Assembly: GCA_027186245.1 (NCBI GenBank)
Contig: CP114484.1
Location: 5,364,001 to 5,428,000, forward strand
Direction: 5' to 3'
DNA length: 64,000 bases
Source of the DNA: Coriaria nepalensis
Taxonomy: Eukaryota; Streptophyta; Magnoliopsida; Cucurbitales; Coriariaceae
Shown: positions 35,674-47,590 of the stretch, piece by piece
Numbering within the stretch: the stretch's first letter is position 1
Layout: the number at the start of each line of letters is the position of its first letter
Translations under genes and position numbers: made by a program
The notes under the pieces: model-generated
What the model saw: the letters and a program-made list of their open reading frames with translations, nothing else
What the model was told of the DNA's origin: nothing
The model's database searches: none

Positions 35674-38076
35674 AGGATGGTGGTCAGGAGAAGATTGATG
35701 AAGATGCTCCAGTGAACAATCCTAATATACAACTGTATATGTTGGAAATCTTGCTCCAGAGGCAACTATCATCTCTCTCTCTCTCTTATTTATCATTATC
35801 TGCAAGTTTTCTGCCATGTTCAATGCAAAAAGCTTTAGTTTTTATTTTTTATAATTTGATAATATACGCTTACGGGTACTTCCGTTGATCTCCATCGGCA
35901 TTTCCATGCCCTTGGAGCTGGAAGTATTGAAGATGTTAGGGTCCAAAGCGATAAAGGCTTTGGGTTTGTGAGATACAGTACACATGATGAAGCAGCTTTA
36001 GCCATACAGATGAGTACTACTCGAGTGCTTTGTGGAAAACCAGTTAAGGTATTATTTGGTCCTTTGGGATGATTATTTTTTGTTTGTTAAACGTAGAGCA
36101 TTAGTAATGGTACCATTTGTTGCTCCACTTTTGTAGAAAAAAGGGAAAATTACATGTGGCCCCTATGGTATCCAAAAATCACAGCTGGACCCCTTAATGT
36201 TTGAAAGTTTACAGTTAACCGCTCAGTCGATGTCTTTAGATGTCGTTCAAACTGTTTTATGACTAGTATTTTTTTAGCATACATTTAGAGTAGAAATAGT
36301 AACTTATATTCCAACCATTATATGAAGGCACTTTAGATAGATAAGTAAAGAATTTAATGGTAAGTAAATATTTTAATGATATAATACAGGAATGATAAAT
36401 TTCTTTTATGTAACTCATTGTTTAAATATGAACTCTCTTTCATGTTTAGTACCAGGGCTATAAATAGAAATTTAAATAACGTTGTTAACGATACAATATT
36501 AGCCTGGGGAATAAGCATCAGATCCAACCAATCATCTTCACCATTGTTAACGTGAAAATCCATATGCAATAAAAACTCCACGGTTGATAATATACTCCAA
36601 AATCAAATCACCTAAACTCAAGAACAAAGAGTGGCTGACATTATAGTCGGCTAACTCCGTTCTGATACTCTAATTAGTATTGAGGAGTTTAGAGAGAATA
36701 TATCGTAATAATTTTTTGTATGAATGCATTTACCTTATTCTTCTATATCAGTTACTTATTATACCTGGATAAAGTTATGAAATCTTAGACACATTTACAC
36801 GTCTTGAGCTCTCATTACTCAACAGTCTGATTATTTTCTACTCCACGATCAGTGTCAAGGCTGCTCTCATTTGATATGATAGAGATATGCTTTTCACTCA
36901 AAGATCAAAGTAACCTCTCACTTCTCCTTTTTCTCTTCAACATCTTCTACAAGAAGCTCCTCAGACTAGAGACGAGCGAAAGAATATCCTGCTCTGTCTC
37001 AACTTCACTTAACCTTCTCCTCTATCACCAAATTATCATCATACCTGATGACACTGCTCTCGGTCTCAATGAAGTTCAGCCTCAGCCTCACTTGCACTTG
37101 TCGAGGTCACTGATCCAAGGTTGTCCAGAAATATGGGTCCAATAACCATCATCTGAGCTTATTCTTATTATTTTTAGAATCGTTTACATGGATATTAGCT
37201 TTCTATGCTACGTCATTTTCTCACATATTATCACTTAATCCAATATTTAAGATGTCTTCATTAATTATCTTCATCCAAATTTTTAATGATTTATTCCTCC
37301 GTCTACACCCTCCACTTACTTATTTCTAATCTAAACTTTGTTAAATTGGAGCTGTGTTTGGTCTCCTCTATACATGACCAAATCATATTAGATATCTCTT
37401 TCTAATCTTACCTTTTATATGATATACACATAAATAACTCATAATCATTTTATTCCTAATTTTAGTATTACATATTTTACTGTACATATATTTTAATATA
37501 CGCATATAATCGTCATATTATACATATTTTATCTTGTAATAGTCCAAAAATCTAAACCGTAAAATATAACTGGTCAAACGATCGTCTTGCATTAGACCAT
37601 ATTAAAAAAATAAAAATATAATATAAGAACACACACGCTAATATTGATAATTCTGAGGCCTTGCATTTCTGCTATATATCTTTCTCAATGCTCTGGAATA
37701 ATTGCTTCTGAGGTCTGTATGTGTATAAAAATCCAATCTAAAGTTATGGGCTGTTGATTTATGTCATTTTAATGTGTTGCAGTGTTCGTGGGGTAGCAAG
37801 CCTACTCCGCCAGGGACAGCCTCGACCCCTCTTCCCCCACCAATGGCTGGGCAGAGATGCTCGATTTCTCGGCCGGTGACTTGGTGGGGTATGGAGAAAC
37901 CCCCTGACTTGGTAGGGTATGGGCGGCAAGTGGCATTGAGCTAATTTGGTGGGGCCCAAGCTCTGATGCATCCTCAGGCTCAACGGCTTGGAATGGGTGG
38001 TCTCGGAGCTGGGCAGGCGATCTATAATTGTGCCTTACTTAACATTGGAACGACCCAGCGGCTCATGTACTACTAA
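35674..38076 (+). pseudogene. Truncated pseudogene of a UBP1-type (oligouridylate-binding) RNA-binding protein
   Basis: Three exon remnants: about 35674-35765 (linker DGGQEKIDEDAP and the start of RRM3), about 35884-36048 (rest of RRM3: [31 protein letters not shown]) and 37783-38076 ([15 protein letters not shown], then the proline/glutamine-rich tail ending LMYY and a stop). UBP1 proteins are TIA-1-like nuclear proteins with three RRMs that bind U-rich introns and 3' UTRs. Here RRM1 and RRM2 are absent. One base is missing after AATCC in the RRM3 start, a premature stop follows the SRPVTWW part, and no clean splice site follows the first exon. The intron structure shows it is a truncated genomic copy, not a retrocopy. 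Confidence 0.85.
36049..37782 (+). other. Intron of the UBP1-like pseudogene
   Basis: A 1.7-kb intron between a good donor (CCAGTTAAG/GTATT) and a good acceptor (GTGTTGCAG). Around 36140-36220 it carries sequence reminiscent of transposon ends (GAAAATTACATGTGGCCCC). No coding sequence was recognised; the 97-codon frame at 36852-37145 resembles nothing known. Confidence 0.5.
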
Positions 38077-38507
38077 TTAGTTAATTTGGAAGATGTCTTC
38101 AGGACCTTTGCTTCCCTCTTTATTTATTTATTTATTTATTTATTTTTCCCTCTCGGTGCTTGAAACCTACTCCTGTACTTGTTTAGCTGGTCTATTTTAT
38201 TTCCTTTTTCCCTTTTCTTTCTTTCTTCTCCAGATTTTGATCTAATTTAGATTAGGTATTTGAATCTAAAGTTGGGTCATTCATTCTGGGATCCAGTGTC
38301 TTTCGAAGAAACATAAGAAAACGAAAAGCCCCACCAAAATAAGTAATAAAAACAATAATAGTAATAATAAAATCGCAAAATTAATAAAATCACATTATTT
38401 TTCATAGTTATTTGCTCTTGCCTTGCAAAAACAATTAATTAGTTCTCATTTATGTAAGATAATATAGCCTTGTATGCATTATACATTTTACTACATCATA
38501 GAAGCTG
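38077..38507. other. Intergenic between UBP1 pseudogene and FLZ
   Basis: Holds an ATTT microsatellite at about 38120-38152 and AT-rich sequence; otherwise nothing seen. The end next to 38507 should contain the FLZ 3' UTR. Confidence 0.6.
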
Positions 38508-39160
38508 CTAACCGGCTAGAATACTAATAGAGAATATTTGGGTTCTATTATAACTTGAATCTGAGACATCCAGCGAACTAGATTCCTTAGATCCGCTAAT
38601 TACTTTTCTGCGTTCATCAATCATTATATGCCTTGACCTGCACTCCTTGCTGCAAAATCCCTTCTCTCCCCTGCATTTCACATTTTTCCTTTTTAATCCT
38701 TAAAAAGAAAACAAAAGATTGAAAGGTTGCATATATATATATATATAGAAACATACCTGTACATGTATATGTCTTTGCCATCAAGCTCCTTCATGCACAA
38801 ATGACATGAACTAAGGAATTCAGACCTCGGAAAAACCCGAACACCTTCATTACTTTCACGAAAATGAAGTGGACTCCGTTCCGATCCGGAACTGTAAACT
38901 GCGTGTTTCTCCAAAACTTCACATCCGGGCCTACTGCAGGAATTGTCGACAGAAGAAGAAGGAGCAACAACTATTCCCAATCCAACTCCACCGAAATCAT
39001 TATAGTTCTTTGTTGTTGATCCTCTATGGGCTTGCTTTTTGAGTTCTATGGGCTGACTTGTTGGACCGGTCATGGAGAAGCCCAGAGAGCCAGCTCGGTT
39101 GCCGGAGGTTAACAATTCCGATAGTTTTCCGATAACCGGGCGGGGCCACTTTCCCAACAT
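38508..39160 (-). CDS. FCS-like zinc finger (FLZ, DUF581) protein
   Basis: Two exons on the minus strand, 39160-38757 and 38670-38508, with GT-AG splicing inside the arginine codon after DIYMY; 188 residues. The FLZ domain spans about residues 115-150: FLSSCHLCMKELDG, then YMYRGEKGFCSKECR, with zinc ligands C119, C122, C141 and C145. FLZ proteins are plant-specific adaptors that bind SnRK1 kinase subunits and respond to energy and stress signals. The rest is low-complexity and probably disordered. The single intron inside the finger is the usual FLZ structure. Next to it, in divergent orientation, is the beta-galactosidase; the same pair occurs in Arabidopsis (AT5G20700/AT5G20710, from memory). 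A frame reading through the intron would lose two of the cysteines. Confidence 0.93.
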
Positions 39161-39978
39161 GGCTCTTAATTTGGATCAATTTGCACCCAAAGAAAAAACT
39201 TTCGTTATAGAGAAGAAATGAGATGAATAAACAGGTGCTTTGTTAAAGGCTTATATGAAATATAGGAGTCTGGAATTTGTAATAATGGAATTTCCAGAAA
39301 AGAAAATTAATAATGGAGAGTGGTAATGTAGGGTTTGGAAGTTTATGGTGATATGATTTATTTGCTCGGGAAAAAAAAAAAAAAAAGTGACTAAAAATAA
39401 ACAAGACTGAGACCACAGTGGATGGTGAAAGCAAAGTGTGATAAAGCGAAGCCCACACTGAAAGAGACATGGCCCCACCTTCTCCACCCTTTTGGGTCTC
39501 AATACGGTTTACGGTTCCGAAAGTACCAAAATGCCTTTGGATTGGTTCTTCTGAACTAGTCTAAAAGTTTTCTGTAGGTGGGTGTATTTAAGTAATTTCG
39601 GGATTTTTTTTATGTGAAGAAGAAGACGAAGGAGGTTGCAGATGTAATGATATTTAGCTACATGACTAATTAATTAGAGAGGCCCACCGTATAGACGACG
39701 ACAAGATCAGCACACGGATTTAAGTGAGCCCATTGGACGGATCCAAATCGCAAAGGATAAAAAAGACAGGCCCGGTCCAATATTTATATATCAAAGGAGT
39801 TGGTGAAGAAGGAGACGAGCTGTTCCTTAATTTCCATGTTGAAGTAAATGAAGCGTATACAACATTCCAACTTCATTGCATTATGAAAATTATTCTCTAG
39901 AGTATAAGCAGATTCAGAATTTCTCAATTTCCTTAAAGAATCAGAACCTCTCCATTCTGAGTGAACTTTTTCTTTCGG

Positions 39979-40009
<31 letters not shown>

Positions 40010-41093
40010 GTAATTTTAATTGTGGTGCATATTAACTAATAAATAATGGGATTCAAATTATAATATATATATCATGTAATTTTATTATAATTTAAATTCT
40101 CACCTTTTTAGTGAAAAAATAATGCATAATGTTGAATTTGGAGCTCTTATGAGTCTTTATGTATCGTTTAATTATTAATATTCATTTTAATTATAAAGAT
40201 AATATTTTTGCAGTTCACATTACGGGACATTCATCTCAATTTGGATTATTCTGGCCCCCAAAAAAAAAAAAAAAATCTTTATCTAACTCTTAACTCCATC
40301 TTTTGGCAAAAGAACTCTAACTCTTACCTGATTTCTTGTGATCAACTTTGTCTTAGTTATGATTCTTATAATAGTAACTATAGTTCAAAATTATTTTATT
40401 TATTTACCGTAAGAACTAATTATTTTGAACCTTTATCGAAATAAAACAGCCATGCACCACTGAAGTTTGAGAAAATTACAAATGTCTCCCAAAGTTTTAA
40501 AACTATATGATTGTCATTAAAATGATCCATCATTGATTCATAGCTGCCACTACTAACTCTCTCTTACTATGGAAAAAAGTGAAATTAAAATCAAATACAG
40601 AACTAAAAAATAAAATAAAAGCTTACAATAATAGGGAGGGAAACGAAAATAAAAGAAGTTCAATTCCAAGTTATTTTTATTTTTAAGAGTTTGACGGGTA
40701 ATTTTATCCTTTTTCAAAACTCAAGGGGTAAATCTTTGTTAACTCAAATAAATTTTGGATAGTGTTTAGAGAAAGAAAACAAAAACACCCTCCAAGAATA
40801 ATATATCCACCTGTTACTATAGCATTTATCAGTTGTCAATATCGATGTAAAGTGAACTGCCCTAAAAAATCTTCGCCAAAATCAATCTGTTACCGTAGGA
40901 CTCTTGATTTGTTAAGACCTTATCTAATCATTCCGATTAAACATTAATAATCTTAAATTTCGGTCAACCATATCCAATCCTATCCAAGACTATAGCTCTA
41001 ACGTACCTCTTTGCTCTCTATATAATTTACACGCCAACACTCCCTCCTACTCACTCATCGTATCACACTCCTCACGTAAAATTCTCCTCCATA
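39161..41093. other. Divergent intergenic region between FLZ and BGAL
   Basis: 1.9 kb carrying the promoters of two genes transcribed away from each other. It has T25 at 39979-40003, a 17-bp A run near 39370 and a 15-bp A run near 40259. From 40440 to 40530 the sequence (GAAAATTACAAATGTCTCCC) resembles a Mutator-like terminal sequence, but no partner end was identified. No coding sequence seen. Confidence 0.6.
41018..41026 (+). promoter_or_regulatory. TATA box of BGAL
   Basis: CTATATAAT 68 bp upstream of the ATG at 41094, followed by C-rich leader sequence, as in plant core promoters. Confidence 0.65.
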
Positions 41094-44000
41094 ATGGCGT
41101 CCTTAACTTCTTTACTTTGCCTATGTTTACTAAGCATTTGTGTTCTTGCTTCTTCCATAGAAGTTAGTCATGATGGAAGGGCCATCCAAATCGACGGAAA
41201 ACGGAGAGTCTTGCTTTCCGGCTCGATTCACTACACTCGCAGCACGTCTGAGATGTGGCCGGACCTTATCAAGAAAGCCAAAGAAGGCGGCTTAGATGCT
41301 GTAGAGACTTATATTTTCTGGGATCTTCATGAACCTACTCGTCGTCAATATGATTTTTCTGGAAATCTCGATCTCATTAGGTTCCTCAAAACCATTCAAG
41401 ACGAAGGGCTTTATGCAGTCCTTCGCATCGGTCCTTATGTTTGTGCGGAGTGGAATTATGGGTTCGTTCTTATAAATATATATAAACATTTTTTAATTTC
41501 TTTCATTTATTATATAACTCGTATATCTATTAGACCTAATAACTGTATTTTGTTTTCTCTTTTGAATTGTGTTAGAGGGTTCCCCATGTGGTTGCACAAT
41601 ATGCCTGGTGTTCAGCTTAGAACCGTTAATGATGTCTATATGGTAATATCGAAAATTTACTAAACACATACTATTTAATTATGATCTATACTTTTTTTTT
41701 TCTGGGAAATTACAGAATGAGATGCAAAACTTCACGTCCAAGATAGTGAACATGGTGAAACAAGAGAAGCTTTTTGCATCTCAAGGTGGGCCGATCATTC
41801 TGGCACAAATTGAGAACGAGTACGGCAACGTGATGTCGGTATATGGAGATGCCGGAAAAGCTTACGTCGACTGGTGTGCCAACATGGCCCAATCATTTGA
41901 CATTGGTGTTCCATGGATTATGTGCCAGCAAAGCGACGCCCCTCAGCCTATGATCAATACTTGCAATGGTTGGTATTGTGATCAATTCACACCAAATAAC
42001 CAGAATAGCCCGAAAATGTGGACCGAGAATTGGTCCGGCTGGTTCAAGAGTTGGGGTGGATTAGACCCGCATAGAACCGCTGAGGATCTTGCTTATTCTG
42101 TTGCTAGGTTTTTCCAATTGGGAGGCACCTTCCAAAATTACTATATGGTAATCAAGTCCCTTTTTAAAAAAAAATATACATTTCAATTCTAATTTATTTT
42201 TATTCCTCTTATTGTAATAAATAAACATAATGATTTTATTTTTTTTTTCCAGTTTCATGGTGGGACTAATTTTGGTAGAACGGCGGGAGGTCCATACATA
42301 ACAACTACATATGACTATGATGCTCCTATTGATGAATTTGGTAACTTGAATCAACCAAAATATGGACATTTGAAGCAACTTCACCAAGTATTGAAGTCCA
42401 TGGAAACTACTTTGACCGAAGGGAACATTACCCACACAGATTTGGGACATTCTCTTGCTGTAAGAGAGACACTTTTTTTTTTCTTCTTTTTTTCTTTTTA
42501 CTAATTCTAATTGATAAGCCACAAACATTCAGGCTGCTGTGTACGCGACAAATGAAACATCATCTTGCTTTTTGAGCAATACAAATACCTCATCAGATGC
42601 TACCATCACTTTCCAAGGGAAGCAATACACAGTTCCTGCTTGGTCTGTTTCCATTCTACCTGATTGTAAGCATGAAGCTTACAACACTGCAAAGGTAAAC
42701 TAATATATTCAAACGAATTAAAATTGTTAATGATTTAGTTAACAGTTAATTAATTATTTATTTTGTTATGTTTAATTGATTAATTTATCAGGTCAACACT
42801 CAAACTTCAGTGATGGTGAAAAAAGCAAACAGGGCTGAAGCCGAACCCGAATCGCTTAAATGGTTGTGGAGGCCTGAGGTCATTGATGCTACCGTGCTTC
42901 ATGGTAAGGGAGTGGCCTCTGCTCATAAAATTCTTGATCAAAAGGACGCTGCTAATGATGCTAGTGACTACCTTTGGTACATGACAAGGTAATTAACTAA
43001 TCATTCCATTAATAAAGGCAACTTAATTTTTCTAATTACACGGTTTATTCCATTTCTTAGTTGTCATATATATTCACTATCTGCTTCTTATACATATATA
43101 TATGTTCACACCTCATGTACAGTGTAAACTTGAAGAAAGACGATCCTATTTGGAGCGATGATATGTCAATTCGTGTTAACGGAAGTGGTCACGTACTCCA
43201 TGCATTCATTAACGGACAATATCTCGGTAATTATCAATCATAGATTTGGCTTATCAAGTTTTGTTTTATGAAACTTGTCAATAAATATTTAATTACCACT
43301 AATTTTTGTTACAATATCACAGGTTCAAAGTGGGCTGAGTATGGCGTTTCCAATTACATGTTTGAGAAGAATGTGAAGTTGAATCCAGGAAGGAATCTAA
43401 TCTCATTGCTTAGCGCTACCGTTGGTTTTCAAAATTACGGACCCAAGTACGATTTGATCCAATCGGGTATTCCTGGGCCTGTAGAAATTGTAGGCCGGAA
43501 GGGTGATGAGACAGTTGTGAAGGATCTTTCCAGACACAAATGGTCATACAAGGTTGGTTTAAAGGGGTTGGATGAAGACAAAGTGTTCAGTTTGGATTCG
43601 AGGTTTGCTTCCAAATGGGAATCAAATGAAGTTTCGATGAAAAGAATGATGACATGGTACAAGACAACGTTTAAAGCTCCGTTGGGAAAAGACCCGGTTG
43701 TTGTCGACTTGTTAGGGATGGGCAAAGGTCTTGCTTGGGTAAACGGAAATTGCATCGGTCGTTATTGGCCAAGTTACATTGCTCAAGAAGATGGTTGCAT
43801 GGCTGAAACTTGCGACTATCGTGGTTCGTATGATAACAACAAATGCGTTACCAATTGTGGAGAGCCTACTCAAAGATGGTAACTATTTTTTTAATCACAT
43901 AAGTTACTAATGATGATACGACTAATTGAAGAAGTTGATTAATTGTACTTGCAGGTATCATGTTCCGCGATCGTTTCTGAATGAAGGTGATCAGAACTCA

Positions 44001-44457
44001 TTGGTGTTGTTTGAAGAATTTGGCGGGAATCCATCGCTAGTAAACTTCCAAACAGTAACGGTCGGAACGGCGTGTGGGAATGCACGTGAGAATCATAGTT
44101 TGGAATTGGAATGTCAAGGCCGTCCAATTTCAGAGATTAAATTTGCTAGTTTTGGTAATCCAGAAGGGGCTTGTGGATCGTTCAGAAAAGGAAGTTGTGA
44201 GGCAAACAAGGATGCTTTATCTATCCTCCAAAATGTGACAAAATGATCCTTCTCTTTATTACTTTTTCTTTTTTTTTTAAATTGAATTCTGTGTACATAT
44301 AAACATGTATTGCTTATACTTTTGTTTTCTCTGTTTGATTTTACAGGCATGCGTGGGAAAAGAGAAGTGTTCGATTGAGATTTCAGAAGGCACTTTTGGT
44401 TCTACCAGCTGCGGTATAGACATGGTTAAGAGACTCGCTGTTGAAGCTGTTTGTTAG
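41094..44457 (+). CDS. BGAL7/15-like: Beta-galactosidase, GH35, with C-terminal galactose-lectin domain
   Basis: Ten exons: 41094-41461, 41576-41642, 41716-42147, 42253-42459, 42533-42694, 42792-42988, 43123-43226, 43323-43878, 43955-44234, 44347-44457; 827 residues. It removes terminal beta-galactosyl residues from cell-wall galactans, arabinogalactan proteins or xyloglucan. A signal peptide (residues 1-20) sends it to the apoplast. GH35 signature [15 protein letters not shown] with acid/base E180; nucleophile E249 in [10 protein letters not shown]. The C-terminal 90 residues form a SUEL-type lectin domain with paired cysteines. In exon 9 the donor is inside CCAAAAT/GTGACA; ignoring it ends the protein early and loses the last 36 residues. 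Like the BGAL7/BGAL15 branch it carries the lectin domain. AT5G20710 (BGAL7) neighbours CPN20 and ARF7 in Arabidopsis. Confidence 0.95.
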
Positions 44458-45017
44458 AGTTCAGTAGTCCGTACTTTTTTTTTTTCCTTTTTTGGGTAAG
44501 AGTTACTTTCTTGTATATAATAAAGTAAATATTTATTTACTCTTTATTCTTCTTCTAATTTTACTTTCAACTTTCAACCTACGTACGTAAAACATTCAGA
44601 AAAAAATTTGGAAATTTGAACACGCGGTAAGATGATTTTATTTTTTATTTTTTATTTTTCAATCTGTAAATGTCAGAAAACACTTGAACACGCGTGGTCC
44701 ACGTGCTCATTTCTCATTCAACATATTCTGGTTGGTAATATTATCACGTGTGGATAACTCATTTACTAATTGTTTAGTGGGCCCCCCCATGGGATAAAAT
44801 TTGTTTTCATGTGAAACAAGGAATTAGTATGAATTTTTCAATATTAATTTTTATACAATCTAAATTATGGTTTACAATACAAAACAATTGAAAGAAGTTA
44901 AGAAGGACGTCCTTTCAAAAATTGGACCATCCACATAAATAAATTAAATAATCTTAAAAAATAAATAAAAGAGTTAAATAATTGTTCACGGCTCCTTGAT
45001 CTCTTCTTTTCCTTTTA
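44458..45017. other. Convergent intergenic region between BGAL and ERF
   Basis: AT-rich; contains the 3' ends of both flanking genes, with a possible polyadenylation signal AATAAA-type motif near 44518. Nothing else seen. Confidence 0.55.
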
Positions 45018-45656
45018 CTAAAAATTCCAGAGCAACGAATCTTGAAGAATGAAATCCAAATCTTCATTTCCATAATCAACGGCAGGAAGTGACGGCGTAA
45101 GTAACTCGTTAAAAAATTCGTCAAAATCCGGAATTGAATCAAGATTCCATCCCAAATGGCTCGAATCCAAGCTGCTACTATAAAGATCCGAGAATATTCC
45201 GTCACTCATGTCCAGCTGGACTGAGTTCCCTTCTGAAACGGCCGTCCACGATGGAGACGGAGAATCCAAACGCGAATCGTCTATCGACGTTACCGTAAGC
45301 TCATGATGCTGATTGCGAGCTTTCGGAGGCTCTGAATTCGCAAACCGGGCAGCGGCGGTTTGAATCTCCGCCGGAGTAAGTGAACAACCGCCGGGTATTT
45401 CCGGCGGGTTGTTGGGGAAATTGAATTTGGCTGACCGGCCACGTAAGCAAAAAAGGGCAGCGTCGAAAGCTCGGGCAGCCTTCTCAGGCGTGTCGTATGA
45501 ACCCAACCAGATTCGTTCCCTACTGTTGGGCCGACGGATTTCTGAAACCCATTTTCCCCAATTCCTCTTACGGACTCCTTTGAATCTGACCGTTTCGGTT
45601 CGCTGGGTTGACGTGCTGTCGGGCTTTTTTTGAGTACCTGCTAATTTCTTCACCAT
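45018..45656 (-). CDS. ERF017-like: AP2/ERF transcription factor, DREB subgroup A-5, ERF017-like
   Basis: Single-exon gene of 212 residues, as usual for ERF genes. The AP2 DNA-binding domain spans residues 24-81: FKGVRKRNWGKWVSEIR, then RIWLGSYDTPEKAARAFDAA and the RG element. The residue at DREB position 14 is valine (V37); position 19 is R42 instead of glutamate. The C-terminal half is acidic and serine-rich, with DLDFILQDSLLWNF at the end, probably an activation region. No EAR repression motif is seen. Sequence and position near FLZ and ARF fit ERF017 (AT1G19210), recalled from memory. Such factors act in stress and hormone responses by binding GCC or DRE/CRT elements. The ATG at 45656 precedes the only basic N-terminus. 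Confidence 0.95.
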   Translation of the reverse strand: MVKKLAGTQKKPDSTSTQRTETVRFKGVRKRNWGKWVSEIRRPNSRERIWLGSYDTPEKAARAFDAALFCLRGRSAKFNFPNNPPEIPGGCSLTPAEIQTAAARFANSEPPKARNQHHELTVTSIDDSRLDSPSPSWTAVSEGNSVQLDMSDGIFSDLYSSSLDSSHLGWNLDSIPDFDEFFNELLTPSLPAVDYGNEDLDFILQDSLLWNF

Positions 45657-45756
45657 TAAAAGAAGCAGTTCAAAGATTGTTAGGTTGACTTTTTGAGTAG
45701 TGATGAGTTGTTTTTGTTAAGCTTGTTCTTGCTGGGTTGGGGACGGCAGGGATGGA

Positions 45757-45764
45757 TATTTATA
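45757..45764 (-). promoter_or_regulatory. TATA box of the ERF gene
   Basis: On the minus strand CATATAAATATCC, about 100 bp upstream of the ATG at 45656. Confidence 0.6.
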
Positions 45765-46137
45765 TGATGCGGTTTTATGGGAGTGTGCTGTGAAGGCTCT
45801 TGACTGTTGGTCAGAGCATACTCGGTTAGGCGCGTTGATGCAGTGGCTGTAGGACATGAGCACGTTGAAGTAAGATCGGCAACAGTGTTGTGGATTACGC
45901 GGATAAATTAATAAGTTGTGGTGACACGTTTGTCTTGTTACACTCATGCTTTAAATCATTCATTTAATATTATCCGATTTTAATGTAGAGCTCTAGTTTT
46001 TTTTTTTTTTTTTTCCGTGAATATATATATTTTAATATATTTTTTATATTTAGATTTTTATTTTCATTATTTTATTTTTATCATCACTTTCAATTAAATA
46101 TTATCTTAAAAAAATACTAAATTAAAAAACTGGTCCA
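45765..46137. other. Upstream region of the ERF gene
   Basis: Promoter-proximal sequence followed by AT-rich DNA with a T run near 45998. No motif other than the TATA box is claimed. Confidence 0.5.
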
Positions 46138-46145
46138 ATTTAAAT

Positions 46146-46836
46146 TAGAGGTATCAAAACGAGCCGTCAGGCTCGGTCCGATCCGGCCCACGTCGGATTT
46201 TTTACTATTCAAGATCTGGTCGGCCTGAGCTGAAAAAAAAAAGAGTTGAGTTGGGATAGACCTATTTGTTAAATATATGTCTGAGTCCCACCCAGGAAAC
46301 CTTTTAAGTTTATCTCGGTTCCGATCCTGCTCGACACTTTTCTAAATAAAATAATAATAATAATAATAAACAAAAAAATAAATAAATAATTTATTTATCA
46401 AATAACGACTTCATTGCGTGTTATTATAATATCAAAATGATTAAATTATTATAGATTAATTATCATAGTTCCGTAAAAAATATGAGGGAGAAAATATAGG
46501 GGGAAATGGATATTTATAAGGAAAATTCGAATTGAAGGAGAATTTAAAAATTATCATGTGAGATGGATAAAATAAAATAAAATAAAATATAGATAGATAT
46601 AAGGATTAAAAAAATGAATTCCCTCTATAAAAAAAATTAATTTAAAAGACCTAACTAGGCCGAACCTAGAAATGTGTCCAAGCCCGACCTTAGCATCCAG
46701 GTCGAGCTTGGGCCGACCTATCAAAAAGGAACTTGGCCTGCCCTATCAAAAATGGGTTGGGTCGAGCTTTGGGCCGGACTTTTTTATCGAGCCACGAGCT
46801 AGATCAAAAAAAGTCCGACCCATTTTGATAGCTCTA
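46146..46836. mobile_element. Non-autonomous hAT element (MITE-like), 691 bp
   Basis: Terminal inverted repeat TAGAGGTATCAAAACGAG at the left and, inverted, TAGAGCTATCAAAATGGG at the right. Perfect 8-bp target duplication ATTTAAAT on both sides (46138-46145 and 46837-46844). An 8-bp duplication is diagnostic of the hAT superfamily. GC-rich subterminal ends repeat GGTCGGCC/GGGTCGAGC words around an AT-rich core. Its left part matches, in inverted order, the right terminal region of the hAT remnant at about 35140-35412, so it is likely a deletion derivative of that family. No coding sequence. Confidence 0.85.
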
Positions 46837-46844
46837 ATTTAAAT

Positions 46845-47590
46845 GTCTAAGTTTTTGTTGAACTTTCAAAATTAACTTTCCAGAAAACTTTTACTTTTTT
46901 ATATAATTCAAATGCGAGGATTGATATAAGGAGAATTTTTAGTTTGTATTTGCAGTAGAAACTACTAAAATAATAATATTTAATTTTTTCTCTTATTATT
47001 TATTTTTATTTTTATTTTTACTATTAGTTAAATATTACATAATAGATGAACCCTATCTATTACGTACTACTTCGGAAAGCTTTATATAATTTCCTTATAT
47101 TTTTAGATTTAACTTGCATGAACACCGATAACACTCATAAATATTAGTTAGAAAATAATAGGAAGACCAAGGTTGGATAAACATTTAAAGTCGAGAGTAC
47201 TAAATGTTATGATCTTAAAATTTAAAGAAGAGCTCATCTCAAAATATTAGTCCAATTATGAGAGAATCACAATGATTTAAGAACCCATAATAACTTCTTT
47301 GCGTAAGCGATGTGGGATAGGTGTAACATTGCACACCCCTTAAGAAGATGATGCCCATGTCGACCCACTTTGAACTGCTTTCACTTTAAACCCTTCTAGG
47401 CACCAGGTAGTCTTTTTCAAGGTCACTCCTTTCACACTTCGATGGCACACTTTCGACTCTCAATGAGAGCAACGATATTAATAGGTTAATTGACCACTTC
47501 GAGAGGGCTGGTCTCCAAGAATTAGAACAGAGAACAAAGTTAAGAGAAAAGAGGTTTAGAGAGGGGAAACAAGAGAGAGTAATTTGAATG
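46845..47590. other. AT-rich spacer, nothing recognised
   Basis: Non-coding. From 47300 a richer stretch (GCGTAAGCGATGTGGGATAG) may belong to the edge of the following Tat-type element. Confidence 0.4.

Noticed and set aside
39243..39502. Minus-strand frames of 75-83 codons upstream of FLZ
   Set aside because: Low-complexity frames containing a homopolymer run, probably leader or promoter sequence of FLZ; no domain.
43435..43755. 106-codon minus-strand frame
   Set aside because: Shadow of beta-galactosidase exon 8.
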